Positions 55,628 through 63,858 of a stretch of DNA of 64,000 nucleotides are shown here, in pieces. The translations under genes and the position numbers were made by a program. The notes under the pieces are model-generated. The model saw only the letters and a program-made list of their open reading frames with translations. It did no database searches and was not told where the DNA came from. Source of the DNA: Nocardiopsis gilva YIM 90087 (GTDB lineage Bacteria; Actinomycetota; Actinomycetes; Streptosporangiales; Streptosporangiaceae); NCBI RefSeq assembly GCF_002263495.1, contig NZ_CP022753.1:4898001-4962000 (forward strand), in the 5' to 3' direction. Numbering within the stretch: the stretch's first letter is position 1; each line of letters starts with the position of its first letter.

Positions 55628-55722
55628 GGCACGGCCTCCTCGGTTCTCGGAGCGCGGTCACCCACGCGGCCGACGCGGCGGTAGCGCGAGCCCAGAGGCC
55701 CGCCACCTTGCGCACCAGGGGA

Positions 55723-55734
55723 TAAACCGCTTAA
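55723..55734. promoter_or_regulatory. LacI-type operator candidate near SBP promoter
   Basis: TAAACCGCTTAA, whose reverse complement TTAAGCGGTTTA matches TGAACCGGTTAA at 55906 in type (TTAAnCGGTTnA). Ninety bases before the binding-protein start. Confidence 0.5.
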
Positions 55735-55888
55735 GTTCCACGCTCAACGACGAACATGACCCATCGAACGCAGACTCGTCAATACGGGTACTCGATATTT
55801 CTGACCGGACGTCCGGGCAGGTGTCCGCGATCGTGTGGAGCGATGCGGAGATCACCGTGCGGGTAGACTTCCCATGGCGTAGAGAACT

Positions 55889-55917
55889 ACTGAACGATCA
55901 GTTACTGAACCGGTTAA
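55889..55917. promoter_or_regulatory. LacI-type operator and adjacent inverted repeat
   Basis: ACTGA-ACGA-TCAGT (55889-55902) is followed by TGAACCGGTTAA (55906-55917), a near-palindrome with central CG as in LacI/GalR operators. It lies 74 bp before the lacI start, in the divergent promoter between the two arms of the glycan locus. Autoregulation and control of the SBP operon are likely. Confidence 0.6.
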
Positions 55918-55990
55918 TAAATCCATTCCGAAGTCGCTCCGCCGCCATTGTTCGCGCGGCGGAGCCGCCTCCCGCGAAGGAGCCCGCACC

Positions 55991-57013
55991 GTGCGACGCC
56001 CGACCATCGCCGACATCGCGCGGCGCGCCGGCGTCTCCTCCGCTGCCGTCTCGTTCGCGCTCAACGGCCGACCGGGCGTCTCGGAGCACACGCGTCAGCG
56101 CATCCTCGCCGCCGCCGATGCGCTGGGCTGGCAGCCCAACACGGCCGCCCGGGCGCTGTCGGCGAAGCGTGCCGGAGCCGTGGGCCTGGCCGTCGCCCGC
56201 CCGGCGCGCACGCTGGGCGTGGAGCCGTTCTTCATGCAGCTGATCTCGGGCATCCAGGCCGAGCTGTCGGAGCGCGCGAACGCGCTTCTGTTCCACCTGG
56301 TCGAGGACGTCGACGCCGAGATCGGGCTGTACCGGAAGTGGTGGGCCGAGCGCCGCGTGGACGGCGTGCTCGTGGTCGACCCGCGTACCGCCGACCCCCG
56401 CCCGGCCGCGCTGCGCGCCCTCGGGATGCCGGCCGTGCTGGCGGGAGGCCCCGACCCCGCGGGGATCCTGCCGGGCGTGTGGATCGACGACGCCCGCGCC
56501 ATGGCCCGCATCGTCGCCCACCTGCGCGAGCTGGGACACGTGCGCGTCGCGCACGTGTCCGGCCCGTCGGGGCTGCTGCACACCGAGCGGCGCTCGGCCG
56601 CCCTCCACGAGGCCACCCGGCCGGGCGCCACCGGCACCACCGGCCCGACCACCGTGACCACCGACTTCAGCGACACCGAAGGGGCCCGCGCCACCCGCTC
56701 CCTGCTGTCGGCGGCCGACCGCCCGACCGCGATCGTCTACGACAACGACGTCATGGCCGTGGCGGGGATGTCGGTGGCGCGCCAGGCGGGGCTGGCGGTC
56801 CCCGCTGACGTCTCGATCGTGGCCTGGGAGGATTCCACCCTGTGCCGGGTGACCCACCCGACGCTGACCACGCTGTCGCGCGACGCGTCCCGGTTCGGCG
56901 CCACCGCGGCGGGGCGGCTGCTGGCCCTGCTCGACGGTGAACCGCCGGCCGACGTCGAGTTCGACGTGCCCGAACTGATCGTCCGCGAGAGCACCGCCCC
57001 GCCGCCCGCCTGA
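55991..57013 (+). CDS. LacI-family transcriptional regulator
   Basis: Repressor of 340 aa: HTH TIADIARRAGVSSAAVSFAL with LNGRPGVSEHTRQRIL, then a periplasmic-binding-like ligand domain (RVDGVLVVDPRTAD, IVYDNDVMAVAGMSVARQAG, VPADVSIVAWEDSTL). GTG 55991 follows AAGGAG. Divergent from the import/glycosidase operon and first of the lacI-isomerase-kinase operon, so it most likely senses a mannose-derived product and represses both. Confidence 0.94.
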   Translation: MRRPTIADIARRAGVSSAAVSFALNGRPGVSEHTRQRILAAADALGWQPNTAARALSAKRAGAVGLAVARPARTLGVEPFFMQLISGIQAELSERANALLFHLVEDVDAEIGLYRKWWAERRVDGVLVVDPRTADPRPAALRALGMPAVLAGGPDPAGILPGVWIDDARAMARIVAHLRELGHVRVAHVSGPSGLLHTERRSAALHEATRPGATGTTGPTTVTTDFSDTEGARATRSLLSAADRPTAIVYDNDVMAVAGMSVARQAGLAVPADVSIVAWEDSTLCRVTHPTLTTLSRDASRFGATAAGRLLALLDGEPPADVEFDVPELIVRESTAPPPA

Positions 57014-57064
57014 GCGGTACCCCTGACCGCGTCGACCCCAGTTGATGAATGGAGCTCACCGACC

Positions 57065-58336
57065 ATGCGCCACTCTTGGCCCGACCTGCCGTTCCACCAG
57101 GCGTGGCTGCGCGCCGAAGCGCGGCGGCTGCTGTCGTTCGCCGCCGACGCCGAGCGGCCGGAGAACGGATTCGGCTGGCTCGACGACCGCGGTGCCCTCC
57201 TGCCCGCCCACGGCACCCCCACCTGGATCACCTGCCGGATGACCCACGTGTTCGCCCTCGCCGACATGATGGGCGTCCCCGGTTCCGGACCTATCGCCGA
57301 CCACGGCGTGGGGGCGCTGCTCGGTCCGCTGCGCGACGCCGATCACGGCGGCTGGTACGCCGGACTCGGGACCGACGGGCAACCCGAGGGAACCGTCAAG
57401 TCCGCCTATGACCACGCGTTCGTGCTTCTCGCGGCAGCCTCGGCGACCGCGGCCGGGCGCGAGGGCGCCCCAGAGCTGCTCAAGGCGGCGACCTCCGTCA
57501 TCGAGGAGCGGTTCACCGACGGCGACACCGGCCGCTACCTGGAGAGCTGGGACCGCGCCTGGACGCAGCCGGAGGACTACCGCGGCGCCAACAGCCACAT
57601 GCACCTGGTCGAGGCGTTCCTCGCCACCGCCGCCGCCACCGGGCGCCGCGTGTGGCTCGACCGTGCGCTGGGCATCGCCCAATTCGTCGTGCACGAGGTC
57701 ACCGCCGCCCACGACTGGCGGATGCCCGAGCACTTCACCCCCGGTTGGGAGCCAGTTCTCGACTACAACACCGACAACCGTGCCCACCCCTTCCGGCCCT
57801 ACGGGGTGACCGTCGGCCACCTGCTCGAATGGGCGCGGCTGCTGGTGCAGATCGAAATCGCCCTCGGCTCGGCTGCGCCCGCGTGGCTGCTGGACGACGC
57901 CGCCTCGCTGTTCGACGCCGCCGTGCGGCGCGGCTGGGACGTCGACGGCGCCCCCGGCTTCATCTACACCCACGACTGGGACGACACCCCGGTGGTACGG
58001 GAACGCATGCACTGGGTCGCCACCGAGGCGATCGCCGCCGCGGCCACCCTGTACCGACGCACCGGGGACGCCCGCTACGAACGCTGGTACCGCACCTGGT
58101 GGGACTATGCCGCCCGGCACCTCATCGACCGGCGGAACGGCAGCTGGCACCACGAACTCGACCCGGACAACCGCCCCGCCGCCACGGTCTGGGACGGCAA
58201 GCCCGACATCTACCATGCCTTCCAGGCCGCGATCCTGCCCTGCCTCCCGCCCGCCGCGGCGTTCGTCTCGGCGGTCGGCGGCGGTTCCGACGACAACATC
58301 CCGCACCAGCGGGAACGACCCGAGGAGACCCCGTGA
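57065..58336 (+). CDS. AGE-family isomerase (mannose isomerase/YihS-like)
   Basis: Alpha6/alpha6-barrel isomerase of 423 aa. Catalytic-site motifs are GANSHMHLVEAFLA, PFRPYGVTVGHLLEWARLLV and WDGKPDIYHAFQAAILP, with the conserved histidines of AGE/YihS enzymes that interconvert mannose, fructose and glucose or sulfoquinovose sugars. The neighbours (mannosidases, fructokinase) favour D-mannose to D-fructose. Overlaps the next gene in GTGA. AGE-family N-acetylglucosamine 2-epimerase is a weaker alternative. Confidence 0.9.
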   Translation: MRHSWPDLPFHQAWLRAEARRLLSFAADAERPENGFGWLDDRGALLPAHGTPTWITCRMTHVFALADMMGVPGSGPIADHGVGALLGPLRDADHGGWYAGLGTDGQPEGTVKSAYDHAFVLLAAASATAAGREGAPELLKAATSVIEERFTDGDTGRYLESWDRAWTQPEDYRGANSHMHLVEAFLATAAATGRRVWLDRALGIAQFVVHEVTAAHDWRMPEHFTPGWEPVLDYNTDNRAHPFRPYGVTVGHLLEWARLLVQIEIALGSAAPAWLLDDAASLFDAAVRRGWDVDGAPGFIYTHDWDDTPVVRERMHWVATEAIAAAATLYRRTGDARYERWYRTWWDYAARHLIDRRNGSWHHELDPDNRPAATVWDGKPDIYHAFQAAILPCLPPAAAFVSAVGGGSDDNIPHQRERPEETP

Positions 58337-59313
58337 GCGCACCCCACACCCCGCAGCCGGAGCCCGGCGCTCCCCGACTGGCGGTCCTCGGGGAGAACGT
58401 CATGGACCTGATCCCGCGCGGGGACGAACCCGGCGTCTACCGGGCCGTGCCGGGTGGCGGCCCCGCCAACATCGCGGTCGCCGCGGCCCGGCTGGGGACG
58501 CCCACCGCGTTCCTGGCCCGGTTCGGCTCCGACGGATTCGGCGCGACGATGCGCGAGCGGCTCGCGGCGGAGGGGATCGGTCTGGACCTGGCGGTCACGG
58601 CGCCCGAACCCTCGGCCCTCGCCCTCACCACGCTGGGCGCGGACGGCCAGGCCCGCTACGACTTCTGGATGGACGGGGCCGCCGACTGGCAGTGGAGCGA
58701 CGCCGAACTGGCCGCGCCGCTGCCGGACTCGCTGCGGCTGCTGAGCGTCGGGTCGGTCGCGGCCTTCCGCGGCCCCGGCGCGGAGGCGATCGAGCGGCTG
58801 CTGGCCCGGGAACGCGATCGCGGCCGGTTGATCCTGGGGTTCGACCCGAACGTGCGCCCGGCGGTGATCGGCGATCCGGACTGGGCGCGCGCCCGCTACC
58901 TCGGCCTGGCCGGGCTGAGCCACGTGGTCAAGGCCAGCGACGAGGACCTGCGGATGCTGCACCCGGGCGTCGACGAGGAGGCGGCGGCCCGGCAGCTGCT
59001 CGGCGAGGGCGCCGCGCTGGTCGTGGTGACCGCCGGAGCCAAGGGGTCCCGCGCCTTCACCCGCCACCGCGACCTCGCCGTCCCCGCCCCGGCCGTGGAC
59101 GTCCAGGACACCATCGGCGCGGGCGACACGTTCATGGGCGCGCTCCTGCACACGCTCGCCCGTCTCGACGTCGCGCCCGACGCCGTCGGCGACCTCGGCG
59201 AGCCGGATCTGCGCACGCTCCTGACCACCGCCGGTGCGGCCGCCGCCGTGACCTGCACACGCTCCGGCGCCCAACCGCCGACGGAGGCGGATCTGGCCCC
59301 CTACCTCCGTTGA
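58333..59313 (+). CDS. PfkB-family sugar kinase, probably fructokinase
   Basis: Ribokinase-fold kinase, 326 aa, phosphorylating the isomerase product (fructose to fructose-6-phosphate inferred). Substrate motif GGGPANIAVAAARLG near the N-terminus and ATP/anion-hole motif DTIGAGDTFMGALL, catalytic Asp included. GTG 58333 overlaps the isomerase stop (GTGA). Its own stop codon, TGA 59311-59313, lies inside palindromic repeat copy 4, so the element was inserted at or adjacent to the gene end. Confidence 0.93.
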   Translation: MSAPHTPQPEPGAPRLAVLGENVMDLIPRGDEPGVYRAVPGGGPANIAVAAARLGTPTAFLARFGSDGFGATMRERLAAEGIGLDLAVTAPEPSALALTTLGADGQARYDFWMDGAADWQWSDAELAAPLPDSLRLLSVGSVAAFRGPGAEAIERLLARERDRGRLILGFDPNVRPAVIGDPDWARARYLGLAGLSHVVKASDEDLRMLHPGVDEEAAARQLLGEGAALVVVTAGAKGSRAFTRHRDLAVPAPAVDVQDTIGAGDTFMGALLHTLARLDVAPDAVGDLGEPDLRTLLTTAGAAAAVTCTRSGAQPPTEADLAPYLR

Positions 59314-59374
59314 TCTCGGAGATATTGGGGCCTCAGCGCTGATTTTTCCCCCAGTATCTCCGAGATCAACGGAG
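59305..59374. repeat. Dispersed palindromic element, copy 4 (inverted core)
   Basis: Arms CTCCGTTGATCTCGGAGATA (59305-59324) and complement (59355-59374) are perfect; the inner TTGGGG/CCCCCAG stretch extends them imperfectly. The core reads as the reverse complement of copies 1 and 2 (AGCGCTGATTTTTCCCCC). It sits between the convergent fructokinase and SARP genes, contains the kinase stop codon, and can form a bidirectional terminator-like hairpin. Confidence 0.9.
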
Positions 59375-59385
59375 AGGGGACGGGA

Positions 59386-62300
59386 TCAGTGGTCGGCCGC
59401 GGAGCTGTCGACGGGTTCACGCATGAGCTCGTCGGCTTCCCGGCAGACCTCGCGGGCGGCCTGCCCCTGGCCGCTGGCCTCATAGGCCCGGCCCAGGGTG
59501 CGCAGCGCGGGGGCGAGGAAGGAGTGCCACCCGCGGGTACGCCAGATCCGCACCGCCTCTTCCAGGGTGGTGACGGCCTCGGTCGTGCTGCCGTCGGCCA
59601 GCTGGATCTCGCCGAGCAGGGTGAGGGCGTCGGCCAGGTGGTGGTCCATGCCCTTGCTGCGGCTGTGCTCGGCGGCCGTCGACGCCGTGGTCAGGGCCTC
59701 GGGGTCGCCGAGCGCGATGTACAGCCGGGTGAGGTAGAGGAGCGAGAACACCTCGGAGTACCGGTCCTCCAGCGCTCGCGCCATGTCGAGGGAGCGCAGC
59801 AGATTACCGCGCCCGTTGACCACGTCACCAGTCAGGCACTGGGCGGCGCCGAGGAACTGCATCGCGGTGACCTCGAAGCGGGGGTTGCCGAGCAGCCGCG
59901 CGAGTTCGAGAGCCTTGTTCAGGTGGGTGACGGCGTCGTGGTTCCGGTTCTCCTCGTGGTCGACGACGGCCATCACGTGGTAGGCGCGTGCCGTCCCGCC
60001 GAGGTAGCCGACGGCATCGGCCAGATCCAGCGCCGCCTCGGCCGACGCCCTCGCCTCGCGCGACGCCCCTTGGGAGACCAGGCCCCAGGTCCGCATCACC
60101 AGGGCGTCGGACATCCCGCGCCGGTCACCGATCTCCTGGAAGAGGTCCAGCATCTGCTGGGAGTGCTCGTACATCCCGGCCATGGCGTCGTCGCTGTGCT
60201 GGGCGGTGGACCACGTGTGCAGGTCGGTGAGCCCGCGCCAGAGTACGGCCTCGCCGCGCTTGTCGCCGACCCTGCGGCACAGCTCGATGGCGGCCTCGTG
60301 CGTGCGCCGCCAGTCGTCGAACCTGCCCCGGACGTCGAAGTACTTCCCCAGACACCCGGCCAGGTCCCACGCGAACTCGGCCTCCTCCATCCCGCACGCC
60401 TGGAGGACGACCGCCGACATCGCCGCCCATTCGGAGTCGTACCACCCCATGGGGTCGCTGAGCAGCTCGGCGGCCTCGTCGGACGGCAGCGGCCAGCGGG
60501 GCGCCGCCCCGTGCATCGTGGCGTAGCAGGGACCGGGGACGTACTCGGTGGCCTGTTCGGCCAGCCACAGCCAGGCGCCGAACGCGCGACGCTGGGCGGC
60601 GGTCCGCTCCTCGGCCTGGTCCTCGGCCTCGGCCCGCTCCCGGCCGAAGAGGCGGACGAGATCATGCATGCGGTAGCGCAACCGCCCGGTGACGTCGGTC
60701 CCGGCGATCGTCAGGAGCTGGGCGTCCACCAGGGTCTCGATGTGGGTCTCGGCCCGGTCCAGGGAGGCGTCGAGCAGCGCGGCGACCGCCCACGCCGTGA
60801 AGTCGGGCACCTCCAGGGTGCTCATCAGGCGGAAGGCGCGCCGGGTCTCGTCGGCCAGCCCGGCGTAGCTGAGGGCGAAGCTGGCCCGGACCGCCAGGTC
60901 GCCGGTGGCGAGCTCGTCCAGGCGGCGCTGTTCGTCGCAGAGCAGGCGCGCCATGCGGGCCAGGGTCCACTGCGGGCGTCCGGCCAGCCGCGCCCCGGCG
61001 ATGCGCACCGCCAACGGCGTGTAGGCGCACAGACGGACGATCTCCTCGGCGGCCACGGGCTCGGCCGCCACCCGGTCGGCTCCGGCGATGGCGGCCAGGA
61101 GGTCGATGGCCTGCTGGGGTTCGAACACATCGAGGTCGATGAGCCGGGCACCCTCCAGTCCGGTGAGCCGTGCCCGACTGGTGATGAGCACGGCGCATCC
61201 GGGCGTGCCGGGGAGCAGCGGGCGCACCTGCCGCTCGGAGGCCGCGTTGTCCAGGACGACCAGCACCCGGCGGTCGGCCAGCCGGCTGCGGTACAGCGCG
61301 GAGCGCTCCTCCAACCCGTCCGGCACTGCGCCGCCCTCCAGTCCGAGCGCGTGCAGGAACCGGGAGAGCACCTGTGCCGGGTCGACGGGGGCTTCCTCGG
61401 CGCCGCGCAGGTTGACATAGAGCTGGCCGTCGGGGAAGTGGCGGGCCTGCTCGTGGGCCACGTGCACCGCGAGCGCCGTCTTGCCGATCCCGCCCATTCC
61501 GGCGACCGCCGAGATCACCATGGGGGACGAGGGGAGCGGGTCCGCGCTGTCGTCGGCCCCGGTCTCCGAGGGCTCGTCGGCGAGCCCGCAGCCGAGCTGC
61601 GCCACCTGGGGGCGGCGCCCGGTGAAGTCGGCGATGTCGGGCGGAAGCTGGGCTGGGACCGGCGTGGACGAGCGTTCCGGGACACCGTGACCGCCGACGG
61701 AGGACCCGCCGGCGTCGGCGGACTCCGAGGCCGGATCGAGGCGGCGCGCCCGCGGCGGCCGGTCGGGGAGATCCAGGGAGGTGTCGTTGACGAGGATCGC
61801 CTGCTCCAGCCGGACCAGCTCGCGGCCGGGCTCCAGGCCGAGTTCGTCGACGAGGAGGGAACGGCCCTCGCGGTAGACCTCCAGCGCCTCGGTCGAGCGG
61901 CCCATCCGGTAGAGCGCGATCATCAGCTGGGCGCGCAGACGCTCGCGGTAGGGGAACTCGGCCACCAGAGCGGTGAGTTCGGCGGCGACCTCGCGGTGTC
62001 GGCCGAGGGACAGCTCGGCCTCGATCCGGTCCTCGGCCACGACCTGACGCATCTCGTTGAGCCGAGCCGCCTCCTCCCGGACGAGGGGCATCGTGTCATG
62101 GCCCGCGAAGGCCGGACCGCGCCACAGCTCCAGCCCCTGACGCAGCAGATCGCCGCCGCGCTCCGGATCCCCATCGGCTATGGCGAGCCGCCCCTGGTCC
62201 ACGAACTCCTGGAAGCGGACCGCGTCGACCTCCCCCGGCGCCGTCACCAGCCGGTACCCCACCGGCCCGCGCCCGACGCGGCCCGACTCGCCCAGGGCCT

Positions 62301-62508
62301 GGCGGAGGTGGTGGACGTAGACCTGCAGACTCTTGACCGCCGACTTGGGCGGCGCGTCCTCCCACAGCGCCTCGATCAGCCGCGCCTCGGAGATCATGAC
62401 ATTGGGTCGGCACAGCAGAGCGGAGAGCAGCCCGGCGATTTTGGGCGACAGCCGCACGCCACCGCCGTGGCCGCGCACCTCGAGCGTTCCGAGAACCTCG
62501 AACTCCAT
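59386..62508 (-). CDS. AfsR/SARP-type transcriptional regulator with NB-ARC and TPR
   Basis: Large pathway regulator, 1040 aa. N-terminal OmpR-like DNA-binding domain (about 1-95: FEVLGTLEVRGHGGGVRLSP, LQVYVHHLRQALGESGR), bacterial transcriptional activation domain (about 100-245), NB-ARC ATPase with P-loop VAGMGGIGKTALAVHVAHE and kinase-2 region VLVVLDNAASERQV, GxP, then C-terminal TPR repeats (LGRAYEASGQGQAAREVCRE). Typical of AfsR-like regulators of secondary metabolism. ATG 62508 follows AAGGAG; an upstream extension lacks domain features. Its targets are unknown; it converges on the sugar kinase. Confidence 0.94.
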   Translation of the reverse strand: MEFEVLGTLEVRGHGGGVRLSPKIAGLLSALLCRPNVMISEARLIEALWEDAPPKSAVKSLQVYVHHLRQALGESGRVGRGPVGYRLVTAPGEVDAVRFQEFVDQGRLAIADGDPERGGDLLRQGLELWRGPAFAGHDTMPLVREEAARLNEMRQVVAEDRIEAELSLGRHREVAAELTALVAEFPYRERLRAQLMIALYRMGRSTEALEVYREGRSLLVDELGLEPGRELVRLEQAILVNDTSLDLPDRPPRARRLDPASESADAGGSSVGGHGVPERSSTPVPAQLPPDIADFTGRRPQVAQLGCGLADEPSETGADDSADPLPSSPMVISAVAGMGGIGKTALAVHVAHEQARHFPDGQLYVNLRGAEEAPVDPAQVLSRFLHALGLEGGAVPDGLEERSALYRSRLADRRVLVVLDNAASERQVRPLLPGTPGCAVLITSRARLTGLEGARLIDLDVFEPQQAIDLLAAIAGADRVAAEPVAAEEIVRLCAYTPLAVRIAGARLAGRPQWTLARMARLLCDEQRRLDELATGDLAVRASFALSYAGLADETRRAFRLMSTLEVPDFTAWAVAALLDASLDRAETHIETLVDAQLLTIAGTDVTGRLRYRMHDLVRLFGRERAEAEDQAEERTAAQRRAFGAWLWLAEQATEYVPGPCYATMHGAAPRWPLPSDEAAELLSDPMGWYDSEWAAMSAVVLQACGMEEAEFAWDLAGCLGKYFDVRGRFDDWRRTHEAAIELCRRVGDKRGEAVLWRGLTDLHTWSTAQHSDDAMAGMYEHSQQMLDLFQEIGDRRGMSDALVMRTWGLVSQGASREARASAEAALDLADAVGYLGGTARAYHVMAVVDHEENRNHDAVTHLNKALELARLLGNPRFEVTAMQFLGAAQCLTGDVVNGRGNLLRSLDMARALEDRYSEVFSLLYLTRLYIALGDPEALTTASTAAEHSRSKGMDHHLADALTLLGEIQLADGSTTEAVTTLEEAVRIWRTRGWHSFLAPALRTLGRAYEASGQGQAAREVCREADELMREPVDSSAADH

Positions 62509-63150
62509 GCCAACTCCTTGACGACGGATGTCGTGCTCATCGGCCGGGTTCCCCAACCGGTCGCCAACTCTCCCCCGACGGTCCCGCGAGCACGACGCTA
62601 CCGGGTCGCCTTCGGACGGCGCTGACCAGGATGGAGGAGCGTCCAACCGGATGTCCAACCGTGCTCCATCCGGATTCCAGCCACGGCCGCACAGGATGGG
62701 GGATAAGAAGCTCCGGAGCCAGTCGGCTCCTGGGGCGGACGTCTCCTTTAGGGGCGTGTTCCGCCACGTGCGGCCACGCCACGCATGGGGGCGGGGAGAC
62801 ACCCTCATAACCTCCAAGGACGGCAGCCGGTCCCATGCCGGTTGGGAGGGATGAGGCGCAGGAGCCAGACGGCCGCATCATGATTTCCGGGCATGACGAG
62901 GGGGCATCATGGTGTGGCCGTCGGCGTTCTTCCCGCGGGCCTCCCATGTGCCCCCACGGGCCACGTCATTCCCGGTCCCCTCGTTGCCCTTCCTCTTCTT
63001 TCTTCCCCTCCACTGCATCTGCGCCGCATCGGCCGCGTGCACCACAGCGGACAGCTGGGGCGGCCTGTCAGAAGGACCGTAGAATCGGGCGCGCCGTGTC
63101 GCAGCCCCCGCGACCCGGTGGTCCCAACCCTTCACCGGGTTTCCTTCGAG
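62509..63150. other. Gene-free region upstream of the SARP gene
   Basis: About 640 bp with the SARP promoter side and no credible gene. Short frames on either strand have no family signs, and no tnpA or tnpB coding was found here even though an IS605-like end follows. Confidence 0.5.
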
Positions 63151-63463
63151 GATGCCCCCGGCTTGAGCCGGGGGAGGAATCGAATCCCTGCGGAGCAGGG
63201 CAAGAACGGGATTTCGCTCCTAGGGCGACAGACCGCCCGCATGATCGGGTATTCGGGCAATATGTATCGCGTGCGTTGCGAGAACCAAGCGCGTACACCG
63301 TGCCGGTCGAGAACCAAGACGGCACAGAACAACCCAGCTTTGCTGTACCAAACCGGGCAGGTTTCATCCCGGCTGGTGTTAAGGGAGTAAGACCTTTCAG
63401 GTCGCTAACCTGTAGGGCTTCCTGAGCCAGGAATCCCCCTGCTTCAGCTGGGGGAGGGTTCAA
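63151..63463 (+). ncRNA. IS605-like right end / omega-RNA-like structured segment
   Basis: The end GAATCCCCCTGCTTCAGCTG, then GGGGAGGGTTCAA (63431-63463), is a hairpin followed by TTCAA, the form in which IS200/IS605 right ends and TnpB guide RNA scaffolds finish. A related hairpin CCCCCGGC-TTGA-GCCGGGGG (63155-63174) and GGAGGAATCGAA lies at the left. Between them are several stems: GTGCCG/CGGCAC (63300-63325), CCGGG/CCCGG (63353-63372), GACCT-TTC-AGGTC (63391-63403) and TTCCTG/CAGGAA (63419-63433). Two loops share GAGAACCAAG (63280-63289, 63309-63318). No tnpA or tnpB remains, so this is an orphan or decayed element; any guide would begin CGCAGTGAAAGAGAATGACG at 63464. Confidence 0.6.
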
Positions 63464-63492
63464 CGCAGTGAAAGAGAATGACGTGACCCCGC

Positions 63493-63695
63493 GGTCCGGA
63501 GATCGGTTGGGCCCCGCTGCACGACGTGGATGAGCGCGATCCCGTCGTCGGTCCGCTCGCCGCGGCGCCCGGGGTGCTGCACTGGCACGGCGACCGCATC
63601 GTGCCCGACGCGGCGACGCCCGTGCTGGCACCGAGACGACGCCGTGTCAGGCGTTCCGCGCCGGATCGGCTGCCGGGGGCACTTGCGTTCCCTGA
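63493..63695 (+). pseudogene. Class I glutamine amidotransferase fragment, 5'-truncated and frameshifted
   Basis: A 68-residue remnant reads GPEIGWAPLHDVDERDPVVG, then LAAAPGVLHWHGDRIVPDAA, the middle of a GMP-synthase-like amidotransferase. The next part, TETTPCQAFRAGSAAGGTCV, is in another frame (break near 63631), and a stop follows at 63693. The N-terminal half with the catalytic Cys is missing: it is cut off 30 bp after the IS605-like end, which suggests that insertion or a deletion next to the element removed it. Non-functional. Confidence 0.7.
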
Positions 63696-63781
63696 TGCTG
63701 GACCGCGTCGCAGGAGCTGCCCCGTGTTCGGTCGACTGACTGAGCGGGGACCGCGCCAGAACAGCACAGCGAGATACAAAG

Positions 63782-63820
63782 GGCGCGGCCCCGGGGACAT
63801 CGCTCGTCCCGGGCCGCGCC
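63782..63820 (-). terminator. Terminator of the SulP-type transporter gene
   Basis: Stem GGCGCGGCCC (63782-63791) with GGGCCGCGCC (63811-63820), followed on the minus strand by CTTTGT, 39 bp after the transporter stop codon. Confidence 0.7.
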
Positions 63821-63858
63821 TCTTGGCGTACGCCGATCCGGCCGCAGCCCGGCCGGGC

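Noticed and set aside
63175-63190. tRNA T-loop-like AATCGAATCCC
   Set aside because: No acceptor, D or anticodon arms can be folded around it; it follows the hairpin tail of the IS605-like end.
63151-63463. CRISPR array
   Set aside because: The two hairpin ends and shared loop are not regularly spaced direct repeats with unique spacers; the IS605-type end explains them better.
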